Shown here in pieces: positions 45,293 through 53,974 of a stretch of DNA of 64,000 bases; position 1 is the first letter of the stretch; every line of letters begins with the position of its first letter. Made by a program: the position numbers and the translations under genes. Source of the stretch: Homoserinimonas sp. OAct 916. GTDB taxonomy: Bacteria > Actinomycetota > Actinomycetes > Actinomycetales > Microbacteriaceae. The stretch is from the NCBI RefSeq assembly GCF_003260275.1, contig NZ_QJHB01000001.1, positions 310,001 to 374,000 on the forward strand, read 5' to 3'. The notes under the pieces are model-generated. The model was not told the origin of the DNA. It saw only the letters and a list, made by a program, of their open reading frames with translations, and did no database searches.

Positions 45293-46167
45293 CCCTCTCC
45301 CCCACCCGCCCCGCCCCACAGGCCCGGCCCTCAATACCGCCGGCATTCCCGCAGCCGGTCGCCGCACCGGATGCCGCAGGGCTGAGTGCGCGACGCATCA
45401 GCTTCAGCCGCCAATCCACCCTGATCATCGACGGGGTGGACTGCACCGTCCCCGTGGGCGGGTTCGCCGCAGTGATCGGCCCGAACGGAGCCGGCAAGAG
45501 CACCCTGCTGCAGGTGATCGCCGGTATCCTGCCCGCGTCGGAATCGGCCACCGCGCGCCTGGGCGACACCGATCTTGTGGGCATGCGCCGTCGGGATCGA
45601 GCGCGCATCGTCGCGTTGGCCGAGCAACACTCCGCCGAAGACTCCGGCATGCGGGTTTCCGACGTGGTGATGCTCGGACGCACCCCCCACCTCGGCCGCT
45701 GGCAGGCAGAGGGAGCAGAAGACAAGCGCATCGTGCAGGACGCCCTCGAGGCCGTATCGCTTCGTGAGTTCGCAGATCGGGCCTTCGACACTCTGTCGGG
45801 CGGCGAGCGCCAACGGGTGCACCTGGCCCGGGCACTGGCCCAGCAGCCGCGCCTGCTTCTGCTCGATGAACCCACGAACCACCTGGATGTGCACGCACAG
45901 CTGTCGCTGCTGTCTCTGGTTCGGGCGCAGACGGCCTCAGGTCTCACCGTGGTCGCCGCCCTGCACGACCTGAACATCGCGGTGGCCTACGCCGACCACG
46001 TGATCGTGCTGAAGGCCGGCCGCGTGCGGGCCGCCGGCCCCGCCCAGCAGGTGCTCACTCCCGAACTCATCTGGGACGTGTATGGGGTGCGTGCCGAGAT
46101 CCTGACCAACCCGATCACCGGCCGACCACTGATCGCGTTCGACACCGGCGACCGGCCCGCATCCTGA
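45289..46167 (+). CDS. ABC importer ATPase (putative F420-0 type)
   Basis: 292 residues; Walker A GPNGAGKST, signature LSGGERQRVHLARAL, Walker B LLLLDEPTNHLD and a His switch follow the FecE/BtuD pattern. The ~45-residue Pro/Ala-rich N-terminus before the first strand is unusual. The chosen ATG overlaps the permease stop by 4 bp. A longer open frame upstream is only a shadow of the permease gene. Confidence 0.92.
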   Translation: MTLSPTRPAPQARPSIPPAFPQPVAAPDAAGLSARRISFSRQSTLIIDGVDCTVPVGGFAAVIGPNGAGKSTLLQVIAGILPASESATARLGDTDLVGMRRRDRARIVALAEQHSAEDSGMRVSDVVMLGRTPHLGRWQAEGAEDKRIVQDALEAVSLREFADRAFDTLSGGERQRVHLARALAQQPRLLLLDEPTNHLDVHAQLSLLSLVRAQTASGLTVVAALHDLNIAVAYADHVIVLKAGRVRAAGPAQQVLTPELIWDVYGVRAEILTNPITGRPLIAFDTGDRPAS

Positions 46168-46226
46168 CAAAAGCCGGGCGAGACGGCGGATTCGACGTCG
46201 CGCAGACGACCCGCCACGATGGGGGC

Positions 46227-46835
46227 ATGGAGTTTCAAACAGTGGTGGACCGCCGCCGCATGGTGCGCCGTTACCAGGCCGAGCCGGTCGCCGCCCACAC
46301 CATCGACCGGATGCTGCGCAACGCCGTGCGCGCACCGAATGCAGGGTTCACCCAGGGCTGGGCGTTTCTGGTGCTCGATGAGCCCCGAGACCTGGCCCGC
46401 TTCTGGGCCGCGACCACTCCCCCGGGCACCTCCAGCAACCGCTGGCTCGACGGCATGCGCAGCGCACCGCTGATCATCGTGCCGCTGTCATCGAAAGCGG
46501 CCTATGTGCGCCGCTACGCTGAGTCGGACAAGGGCTGGCCCGCAGATGAGGAGCCGCGCTGGGCGGTGCCGTATTGGCACGTGGACGCCGGAATGGCGGC
46601 CCTTTTGATTCTGCAGACCGCCGTCGACGAGGGTCTCGGCGGCTGTCTCTTCGGGCTGCCACCCGACCGCATCCAGGCGTTCCGGGCCGAGTTCGGTGTT
46701 CCCGACGAATATTCTCCGGTGGGGGCCGTCACGCTCGGCCATCCGGAGGCTTCGGCTCAGGCGTCTGGCTCAGCGACCAGGCGTCCCCGGGTTCCCCTCG
46801 AGGAGCTCGTGCACCGCGGGCAGTGGCGCTCGTAG
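46227..46835 (+). CDS. Nitroreductase-family flavoprotein
   Basis: 202 residues with the FMN-binding nitroreductase pattern: RRRMVRRYQAEPV at the N-terminus, NAVRAPNAGFTQGW, and GMAALLILQTAVDEGLGGCLFGLP. The family reduces nitro groups, flavins or quinones; one branch is fused to CofE in FbiB of the F420 pathway. Its location 60 bp after the proposed F420-0 importer makes a link with deazaflavin metabolism tempting, but the sequence alone does not prove it. Confidence 0.87.
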   Translation: MEFQTVVDRRRMVRRYQAEPVAAHTIDRMLRNAVRAPNAGFTQGWAFLVLDEPRDLARFWAATTPPGTSSNRWLDGMRSAPLIIVPLSSKAAYVRRYAESDKGWPADEEPRWAVPYWHVDAGMAALLILQTAVDEGLGGCLFGLPPDRIQAFRAEFGVPDEYSPVGAVTLGHPEASAQASGSATRRPRVPLEELVHRGQWRS

Positions 46836-46919
46836 CTCGGCGACCGAGGGCTGGCCCGCGACTTTCCCTCAGGAGCCGAAGTGCGACTAAAATATGGTGG
46901 ACGCGATCGGAGCACCACT

Positions 46920-47942
46920 GTGGCAGACACCATCCGCGGTGACCTCACTGCGGTCGCGCGGGCGCACAGCAACATCGCTCTGGTCAAGTACTGGGGAAAG
47001 CGCGACCCCGCCCTGAACACCCCCGCGACCGGCTCGATCTCGGTGACCCTGGATGCGCTGGCCACGGATACCCGCGTTTCGTTCGATCCGTCGCTGGCCG
47101 CCGACCAGTTTCATCTGGACGACAGGCCCGAACCGGCATCCCGGGTGAGTGCCCTGCTCGATGTGGTTCGAAGTCAGGCCGGCCTCACCCTGCATGCCCG
47201 GGTCAACAGCACGAACAACTTTCCGTCGAGCGCGGGTCTTGCCTCTTCGGCATCCGGGTTCGCGGCCCTCGCCCTCGCCGCCAGCCGCGCCGCCGGTCTT
47301 GCCCTGACCCCCAGGGAGCTCTCGGTCCTGGCCAGGCGCGGCTCCGGTTCGGCCGCACGTTCGGTGTTCGGCGGCTACGTGGAGATGCATGCCGGTACCG
47401 CAGCTTCCGGCCTGGACTCCTTCGCCGAGCAGTTGCTCCCCGGGGCGGACTGGCCGCTGTCAGTCGTGGTCGCGATCACTGAGCCCCAGCCGAAACCGGT
47501 CAGCTCCACCGCCGGGATGCTGGGCAGCGCAACGACTTCGCCGTTCTATCCGGGCTGGCTCGAGACTGCCGACCGCGACCTCGACACGATGCGACGGGCC
47601 ATCACGGAGCGTGACTTTCGCACGCTAGGCGAGGAAGCCGAGCACAGCTGCCTGAAACTGCACTCCCTGATGCTGACGACGCGCCCCGCGTTGATCTATT
47701 GGAACGCGGGCACCATGGCCGCCATGCACCGGGTCATCCGCCTGCGTGAAGAAGGGCTGCCCGCTTACTTCACCATCGACGCGGGGCCGCAGGTGAAGGC
47801 TCTCTGCGCCCCCGAAGACGCGTCAGCGGTGGCCGCCGAACTGGGTGCTGTGCCCGGGGTGCGCCAGGTGCGGATCAGTGCCCTCGGCCCGGCCGCACAT
47901 CTCGTGGATGACATGGCCCCAGCTGAACCCGGGAACCCCTGA
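46920..47942 (+). CDS. mvaD: Diphosphomevalonate decarboxylase
   Basis: Last step of the classical mevalonate pathway: ATP-dependent decarboxylation to isopentenyl diphosphate. GHMP-kinase fold with the MDD hallmarks NIALVKYWGKRD (18-29), ATGSISVTLD, NNFPSSAGLASSASGFAALA (99-118) and GSAARSVFGGYVEM. A conserved Asp lies in FTIDAGPQVK. I chose GTG 46920, with GGAG seven bases upstream, giving 340 residues. Its stop shares a base with the next ATG. Confidence 0.94.
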   Translation: MADTIRGDLTAVARAHSNIALVKYWGKRDPALNTPATGSISVTLDALATDTRVSFDPSLAADQFHLDDRPEPASRVSALLDVVRSQAGLTLHARVNSTNNFPSSAGLASSASGFAALALAASRAAGLALTPRELSVLARRGSGSAARSVFGGYVEMHAGTAASGLDSFAEQLLPGADWPLSVVVAITEPQPKPVSSTAGMLGSATTSPFYPGWLETADRDLDTMRRAITERDFRTLGEEAEHSCLKLHSLMLTTRPALIYWNAGTMAAMHRVIRLREEGLPAYFTIDAGPQVKALCAPEDASAVAAELGAVPGVRQVRISALGPAAHLVDDMAPAEPGNP

Positions 47943-48967
47943 TGATCAGGCCGCTCCACTCGCGGGCCCCCGGCAAGCTGTTCCTGATCGGCGAATACGC
48001 CGTGCTCGACGGGGCGCCGGCCCTGCTGACAGCCGTCGACCGGTACGTCGAGGTCACCCTGCGTCCATCGCCCGACGACCTCTGGCGGGTGGCCATGCCC
48101 GGCACCGGTATCGACCCGATCACCCTCGGGGTCGACGGGGGGTTACCGGACGGCCTGAGCCGCCGCCAGCGTGAGTCCCTGCGCGTGTTCGACGCGGTGC
48201 GGGGCGAGGTGCTCTCTGCGGCAACGCGGCCTCCCTCACCGTTGGAAATCTCGATCGACAGCCAAATCTTCCACGAGGGTGGGGCAAAGCTGGGGCTCGG
48301 ATCCAGCGCCGCGGTCGCTGTTGCGCTCACCCATGCCCTAGCCCGCGCCTGTGACCTTCGCCTTGATTCCGGGCACGTGCGAGAGCTCGCAGACACCGCC
48401 CATCGTGCGGCACAGGGCGGAGTCGGCTCGGGTGGCGACGTGGCAGCCTCCAGCCACGGCGGCCTGATCGAATTCACCCCCGGCCGGGATCCTGTTCCCC
48501 TCACCTGGCCCACCGACCTGGAAATGATGGTGGTCACAACCGGGCAGGGCGCAGTCACCACCGATCTGGTCGGCCGGGTGCGCGCCTTACGCGCAGATGA
48601 CCCCACCCGGTATCAGCGACTGATCGACCGTCTGGCTGCCCTGGCACGATCAGCACGGGACACCCTCGGCGACACGGACAGTTTTCTCCGACTCTGCTCG
48701 AACTACTTCGATGCGCTCAGCGAACTCGACGCCGCGACCCGTGCTGGCATCATCACCGACCGCCACCGCGAATTGCACACCCTGGCCGCGGCTCACGGCG
48801 GCGTGTTCAAAACCTCGGGAGCCGGTGGCGGCGATGTCGGTCTGGCGTTCAGCCGCTCCGGCGAACCCGCAACGCGGCTGGCCGACGCCCTGGTCGCGGC
48901 CGGAGCCGATATCATTCCACTGTCCGGCGGAGCGCCGGGCGTTCACCCAGGAGGCGGAGATGGCTGA
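47942..48967 (+). CDS. mvaK2: Phosphomevalonate kinase
   Basis: Phosphorylates mevalonate 5-phosphate to the diphosphate. 341 residues of GHMP kinase: motif 1 RAPGKLFLIGEYAVLDG (8-24), motif 2 KLGLGSSAAVAVALTHAL (GLGSSAA at 118-124), motif 3 KTSGAGGGDVGLAF. APGKLFLxGEYAVLDG together with the phosphate loop is characteristic of PMK rather than mevalonate kinase. Coupled to mvaD by a 1-bp overlap and to the fusion gene by 8 bp. Confidence 0.92.
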   Translation: MIRPLHSRAPGKLFLIGEYAVLDGAPALLTAVDRYVEVTLRPSPDDLWRVAMPGTGIDPITLGVDGGLPDGLSRRQRESLRVFDAVRGEVLSAATRPPSPLEISIDSQIFHEGGAKLGLGSSAAVAVALTHALARACDLRLDSGHVRELADTAHRAAQGGVGSGGDVAASSHGGLIEFTPGRDPVPLTWPTDLEMMVVTTGQGAVTTDLVGRVRALRADDPTRYQRLIDRLAALARSARDTLGDTDSFLRLCSNYFDALSELDAATRAGIITDRHRELHTLAAAHGGVFKTSGAGGGDVGLAFSRSGEPATRLADALVAAGADIIPLSGGAPGVHPGGGDG

Positions 48968-51275
48968 CTCACGCCTACCCAAATTTCACAAACTGTCTGT
49001 CGATGATCGGCTTGCGCTGCTGCGCGACCACGGGGCACTCACACAGGCCGACTACGAGGCGCTGCTCGGCGGGAAGTACGTCTTGACCCCGGAACAGGCC
49101 GACCGCCTGACTGAGAATGTGATCGGCACTTTCTCACTCCCCCTTGGACTCGGTCTCAACTTCCAGCTCAACGACCGTGACTACCTGGTGCCGATGGTGG
49201 TGGAGGAGCCGTCCATCATTGCGGCGGTGAGTTCCGCCGCGAAAGTGGTGCGCCGCGCGGGCGGATTCACCACGTCGTCGGATGAGCCGTTGCTGATCGG
49301 ACAGTTGCAGATCCTCGATCTGGATGAGCCGCTGAAAGCGATCGCTGTTCTCGAAGCGCGCAAAGACGAGGTGATCGCATTGGCGAACAGCGGACACCCG
49401 AACATGGTGCGCCGCGGTGGGGGCGCTCGTGACCTGGAAGTGTTCCGGCACGCGCGAACCGCGAAGAACGGTGATCTGGTGGTCGCCCACCTGGTGGTCG
49501 ACACCCGTGACGCGATGGGTGCCAACCTCGTCAACTCGATGTGTGAGGCGGTGGCACCGCTCGTCGAACAGATCACCGGCGGACGAGTCTTCCTCCGGAT
49601 CCTGTCGAACCTCACCGACCGGGCGCTGGTGCGCGCCCGCGCTATGGTTCCTGCTGCGTTGTTGGAGACCTCCGAATTCAGCGGCGAACGCGTGCGAGAT
49701 GGAATAGTGCTCGCCAGCGAGTTCGCCGAGCTCGACCCGTATCGGGCAACCACCCACAACAAGGGCATCATGAACGGAATCGATGCCGTGGCGCTCGCGA
49801 CCGGCAACGACTGGCGGGCGATCGAGGCCGCCGCACACGCGTTCGCAGCCCGCGACGGACGCTACTCGCCGCTGACCCGTTGGTCAGTGGATGAAACGGG
49901 TGCTCTGGTCGGCGAACTGGAAATGCCGCTCAAGGTGGGCACCGTCGGCGGACAGGTGGAGTCGAATCCCGCGGTGAAGCTGGCACACACGCTGCTCGGG
50001 GTGCGCTCGGCGACCGAACTGGCCGAGGTGATGGCTGCCGTTGGCCTGGCCCAGAATATGGCTGCCCTCCGGGCCCTCTCGACCGAGGGAATCCAGCCCG
50101 GGCACATGCGCCTGCATGCCCGTGCCGTGGCTGTGGCGGCCGGAGCCGACCGCGGAATCTTCGACGAAGTGGTTTCACGGCTGGTCGCCAGCGGTGACAT
50201 CAAGGTGTGGAAGGCCAGGCGCATCATCGACCAGGTGAACCAGGGGCTGCCCCCGACCGGCGCGATCAGCGTCATCGACCGCGCCGCAATCGATGCGGCC
50301 AGGGCGGCCAATGCCAGGTCCGCACCGATTCCCGCGGGCGCCACCGATGCCGACCAGGTCGGCTACGGAAAGATCATCGTGCTCGGGGAGCACGCGGTCG
50401 TCTACGGCGGCCACGCGATCGCGGCCCCGATCAACCTGTCGATTCGGGCGCGAGCAGAAAAACGCCCCTCGGGGCTCAACGTGTCGATCCCCGACTGGGA
50501 CATGCGCGTCGCACCCGATCAGCCGGTCGGAGTCGACACGTTGCAACAGGTGGCGGCTCTCATCACCGGCCGCCTGGGGGTGGCCGATGAGGGCATCCAC
50601 GTGGACGTGTTCGCTCACCTGCCGCGTGCGAGTGGGCTGGGGGCCTCGGCCGCTCTGGCCGTCGCGGTGATCCGCGCGGTGGCTGGCTGCTTCAACATCT
50701 CCCTGTCCGACCGCGCGGTCTCCGAGCTGGCCTACGAGTGCGAACAGATCGTGCACGGCACTCCGAGCGGCATCGACAACACCGTGGCGACGTTCGGTCG
50801 ACCGATCCTGTACCGCAAGGCGGATGCCACCGCCCAGAGTGAGATCCAAGGCATCTACACCCCCCAGCCGATCCCGATCGTGATCGGGCTCACCGGGGTG
50901 AAGTCGTTGACCGCTCACACGGTCGGGCGCGTGCGCGAGGCGTGGAAGCGCAACCCGACCCGCTACGAGCAGATCTTTACACAGATCAACGACCTCGCAC
51001 TGGCTGGAGCAGACGCGATGGAGTCCGGCAACCTGATCGAGCTCGGGGAACTGATGAACATCAACCAGGGCATGCTCAACGCGCTGCAGGTCTCCAGCCC
51101 GGAGCTTGAGGAACTGGTGGACATCGCCCGGCGGGCGGGAGCGCTCGGGGCGAAACTCACGGGCGGCGGTGGCGGCGGCGCGATGATCGCGTTGGCCGGG
51201 CCCGACGGCAGTGAGCCCATTATGAACGCGATGCGCCGGGCCGGCTACCGCAGTTTTCTCACTGAGATCCGCTGA
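48960..51275 (+). CDS. mvaA: HMG-CoA reductase (class II) fused to mevalonate kinase
   Basis: One 771-residue frame contains two complete enzymes. Residues 1-~435 are class II HMG-CoA reductase: Glu83 (VEEPS), the cofactor motif DAMGANL (184-190), Lys268 (NKG), Asp284 (GNDW) and His382 (GHMRLH), in near-register with the P. mevalonii enzyme. Residues ~465-771 are mevalonate kinase: GKIIVLGEHAVVYGG (470-484), PRASGLGASAA, GTPSGIDN with Asp606, and LTGGGGGG (733-740). The linker (~440-464) is Ala-rich. No in-frame ATG, GTG or TTG lies between residue 427 and the kinase's first motif, so separate translation of the kinase is unlikely. AGGAGG precedes the ATG. Confidence 0.93.
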   Translation: MADSRLPKFHKLSVDDRLALLRDHGALTQADYEALLGGKYVLTPEQADRLTENVIGTFSLPLGLGLNFQLNDRDYLVPMVVEEPSIIAAVSSAAKVVRRAGGFTTSSDEPLLIGQLQILDLDEPLKAIAVLEARKDEVIALANSGHPNMVRRGGGARDLEVFRHARTAKNGDLVVAHLVVDTRDAMGANLVNSMCEAVAPLVEQITGGRVFLRILSNLTDRALVRARAMVPAALLETSEFSGERVRDGIVLASEFAELDPYRATTHNKGIMNGIDAVALATGNDWRAIEAAAHAFAARDGRYSPLTRWSVDETGALVGELEMPLKVGTVGGQVESNPAVKLAHTLLGVRSATELAEVMAAVGLAQNMAALRALSTEGIQPGHMRLHARAVAVAAGADRGIFDEVVSRLVASGDIKVWKARRIIDQVNQGLPPTGAISVIDRAAIDAARAANARSAPIPAGATDADQVGYGKIIVLGEHAVVYGGHAIAAPINLSIRARAEKRPSGLNVSIPDWDMRVAPDQPVGVDTLQQVAALITGRLGVADEGIHVDVFAHLPRASGLGASAALAVAVIRAVAGCFNISLSDRAVSELAYECEQIVHGTPSGIDNTVATFGRPILYRKADATAQSEIQGIYTPQPIPIVIGLTGVKSLTAHTVGRVREAWKRNPTRYEQIFTQINDLALAGADAMESGNLIELGELMNINQGMLNALQVSSPELEELVDIARRAGALGAKLTGGGGGGAMIALAGPDGSEPIMNAMRRAGYRSFLTEIR

Positions 51276-51400
51276 CCGCGCAGACTCCCGCAGAGCGTGC
51301 ACCACTTGGAACGCTTCGCGCAAGTTCGAACCGGAGCGATGGGTTCCCGATGGCGCCCGTGTCGCCGGTGCTGCCGGTGCCGATGTCGCCGGTGTCGCCA

Positions 51401-51424
51401 CGGATGCCCCCTCTCGGGCATCCG
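51401..51424 (+). terminator. Hairpin downstream of the mevalonate operon
   Basis: Perfect 9-bp arms CGGATGCCC / GGGCATCCG with a 6-nt loop, 126 bp after the stop of the fusion gene. No T run follows. The stretch before it holds degenerate GTCGCCGGTG repeats (51360-51400) and no gene. Confidence 0.5.
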
Positions 51425-51512
51425 TCGGGTCGGATTTCTCGCGTGCGGGAGAGCAGCATGACGCATCAGACCACACGGTCACTGGTCAAACTTTCGCAGC
51501 CGCCTCGGTGCG

Positions 51513-51572
51513 CGCGCCCCTTGGCACGCTGCGCCCCCGTTGGAAAGAGCGCGAAGCGTGCCAAGGGGCGCG
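51513..51572. terminator. 18-bp perfect inverted repeat, bidirectional terminator candidate
   Basis: CGCGCCCCTTGGCACGCT is repeated exactly in inverted orientation (AGCGTGCCAAGGGGCGCG), with a 24-nt loop. It lies 19 bp beyond the stop of the minus-strand aldehyde dehydrogenase and 240 bp beyond the plus-strand mevalonate operon, separating convergent units. Confidence 0.65.
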
Positions 51573-51590
51573 AGCCTCAAGGGATGGGTG

Positions 51591-53078
51591 TCAGGCCGCG
51601 GGGTCAGGCGTCAGCGTGTACTTCGTATACAGGTACTCGTGGATGCCCTCGAGCCCGCCCTCGCGGCCGAGGCCAGACTGCTTAACGCCGCCGAACGGCG
51701 CCGCGGCGTTCGAGATGACGCCCATGTTCAGGCCCATCATGCCGGTCTGCAGCCGGTCGATCATGCGCTGGCCGCGGGAAAGGTTCTCGGTGTAGACATA
51801 GGCGACAAGCCCGTACTCGGTGTCGTTGGCCAGCCTGACCGCCTCGTCCTCGTCGTCGAACGGAACAATCGACAGCACCGGCCCAAAGATCTCCTCACGC
51901 AAGATATCGCTGCCGGCAACAACTCCGGAGATCACGGTCGGCTCGTAGAAGCTGCCCTCCCGGTCAACCTTCGCGCCGCCGGTTCGCAGGGTCGCGCCGC
52001 GTTTCAGCGCATCCTGCACCAGCTCGTCGGCCTTGGCCACCGCCTTGTTGTCGATCAGCGGCCCGATCACGACACCGTCCTCCGTGCCGCGGCCGATCGC
52101 GAACGAGTTCACCCGGTCGGTCACCCGTCGGGCGAACTCGTCGGCGATCGACGAATGCACGATGAACCGGTTCGCTGCGGTGCACGCCTGGCCGATGTTG
52201 CGGAACTTCGCAGCGATGGCACCTTCGACAGCCTTGTCGAGGTCGGCATCCTCGAAGATGACGAACGGCGCGTTTCCGCCCAGCTCCATCGAGGTGCGCA
52301 GTACAACGCGGGCCGACTGCTCGATCAGCCGCTGGCCGACCGGAGTGGAACCGGTGAAGCTCAGCTTGCGCAGCCGCGGGTCGCCGATGATCGGGGCGGA
52401 GACCGCACCGGAGGTCGAGGTGGTGATCACGTTCACCACGCCCTTGGGCAGGCCGACCTCTTCCAACAGTTTCACGAAGTGCAGTGTGGACAGCGGGGTG
52501 AGGGCGGCCGGCTTCACGACCACAGTGCAGCCGGCGGCGAGCGCCGGGGCAATCTTGCGGGTCGCCATGGCCAGCGGGAAGTTCCACGGGGTGATCAGGA
52601 AGCTGGGACCCACCGGGTGCTGCGAGACGATCATGCGGCCGGTGCCCTCGGGGTTGGGTCCGTAACGGCCGGTGATGCGCACAGCCTCCTCGCCGAACCA
52701 GCGCACGAACTCGGAGGCATACTTCACTTCGCCGAGGGACTCGGCCAGCGGCTTGCCCATCTCGACGGTCATCAGCAGTGCGAACTCGTCCTGTCGCTCG
52801 ATCAGCAGGTCGAAAGCGCGTCGCAACAGGTCACCGCGAAAACGCGGCGAGGTGGCAGCCCAGGCGTCTTGCGCCGCGACGGCCGCATCCAGCGCGCCGA
52901 TCCCGTCTTTGATGCTCGCGTCGGCGATCGAGGCGATCACCTGGTTGTTGGACGGGTCACGCACGTCAAGGGTGGCACCAGTTGTCGAATCCACCCATTC
53001 CCCACCGATGAACAGTTGGTGAGGAACACGGGCGAGGAGGTCGGCTTCGGTCAGCACGGTCTCGGTCAGCGCAGTCAT
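51591..53078 (-). CDS. gabD: Succinate-semialdehyde dehydrogenase
   Basis: NAD(P)-dependent oxidation of succinic semialdehyde to succinate. Aldehyde dehydrogenase fold with catalytic Cys299 (NIGQACTAANR), general base Glu265 (MELGGNAPF) and Asn in TPWNFPLAM. The FRNIGQACTAANRF run and 495-residue length are typical of GabD. It is the last gene of the hpa island and would oxidise the succinic semialdehyde released by HpaI, the terminal reaction of the homoprotocatechuate route. Confidence 0.9.
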   Translation of the reverse strand: MTALTETVLTEADLLARVPHQLFIGGEWVDSTTGATLDVRDPSNNQVIASIADASIKDGIGALDAAVAAQDAWAATSPRFRGDLLRRAFDLLIERQDEFALLMTVEMGKPLAESLGEVKYASEFVRWFGEEAVRITGRYGPNPEGTGRMIVSQHPVGPSFLITPWNFPLAMATRKIAPALAAGCTVVVKPAALTPLSTLHFVKLLEEVGLPKGVVNVITTSTSGAVSAPIIGDPRLRKLSFTGSTPVGQRLIEQSARVVLRTSMELGGNAPFVIFEDADLDKAVEGAIAAKFRNIGQACTAANRFIVHSSIADEFARRVTDRVNSFAIGRGTEDGVVIGPLIDNKAVAKADELVQDALKRGATLRTGGAKVDREGSFYEPTVISGVVAGSDILREEIFGPVLSIVPFDDEDEAVRLANDTEYGLVAYVYTENLSRGQRMIDRLQTGMMGLNMGVISNAAAPFGGVKQSGLGREGGLEGIHEYLYTKYTLTPDPAA

Positions 53079-53170
53079 GGGCTCTCTTCTTCTTTTTCTA
53101 CTTGTTTCTCAAGGTTTCGGGCCGGCACCCTCGTGGCGCAGACCGCTCCAGTTTACTCGCCAATACCGGG

Positions 53171-53974
53171 TCAGTACGAGGAGCGCTCGGGGCCTTCATC
53201 CCTCGACAACCAGCGGGCTGTGAGCTCTTCGGATCCGCGTGCCAGCAGCGCGACATCCGCCCCGACAAGCACGAACGAAACGCCCGCGGCCAGATACGCC
53301 TCGGCCGCATCGGGGTCGAAGGCGTTCACCCCGACCGGCTTGCCGACGGCCCGCACCGCGTCGAAGGCCCGAACGACGGCGGCTGTGACCTCCGGGTGCG
53401 TCTGCTGCCCGAGAAGGCCCATGGAGGCGGACAGGTCACTCGGCCCGATGAACACGCCGTCGATCCCGTCGACTGCTGCGATCTCGGACGCGGCCTCCAC
53501 GCCCTGGGAGGTTTCGATCTGCACGAACAGCGAAACGTGTGAGTCGGCGTCGGTGAGGTAGTCGTCGACCCGGTTCCAGCGCGCCGACCGGGCGAGTGCC
53601 GAACCCACACCGCGTCGCCCGCGAGGCGGATATCGCACGGCTTCAACCACGGTGCGGGCGTCATCGGCCGAGGAGATCATCGGTACGAGGATGTTCTGCG
53701 CGCCGAGGTCGAGGACCTGTTTGATGGCCACCACATCACCGATTGGCACGCGCACCACAGGTGTCACGGGGTATGCCGCCACTGCCTGCAGTTGCGTGAG
53801 GGTCGACTCGAGCGTGTTCGGCGAGTGCTCCATGTCGATGAGCAGCCAGTCAAGCCCGGCGCCGGCGCAGATCTCTGCCACCAGAGGGCTGCCTGAACAC
53901 ACCCACATTCCGACCAGCGGGCGGGGCGAGGCGGCCAGTCGATCGCGGAAGGTCGGATCTAGACGAAGCGACAC
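53171..53974 (-). CDS. hpaI: HpcH/HpaI family aldolase
   Basis: Class II pyruvate aldolase that cleaves 4-hydroxy-2-oxoheptanedioate to pyruvate and succinic semialdehyde. Hallmarks: DWLLIDMEHSP with His50, VRVPIGD, ..QIETSQGVEA.. (metal Glu) and FIGPSDLSASMG (metal Asp). I selected GTG 53974, which has GGGGA seven bases upstream and gives 267 residues, the length of HpaI; it overlaps hpaH by 16 bp. Longer frames would include the hpaH 3' end. Confidence 0.9.
   Translation of the reverse strand: MSLRLDPTFRDRLAASPRPLVGMWVCSGSPLVAEICAGAGLDWLLIDMEHSPNTLESTLTQLQAVAAYPVTPVVRVPIGDVVAIKQVLDLGAQNILVPMISSADDARTVVEAVRYPPRGRRGVGSALARSARWNRVDDYLTDADSHVSLFVQIETSQGVEAASEIAAVDGIDGVFIGPSDLSASMGLLGQQTHPEVTAAVVRAFDAVRAVGKPVGVNAFDPDAAEAYLAAGVSFVLVGADVALLARGSEELTARWLSRDEGPERSSY

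Noticed and set aside
50237-50400. Possibility that the HMG-CoA reductase/mevalonate kinase frame is really two genes.
   Set aside because: The only in-frame start near the junction is a GTG at codon 426 with no ribosome site, and none lies between it and the kinase's first motif. Both domains are in one frame without anomalies.
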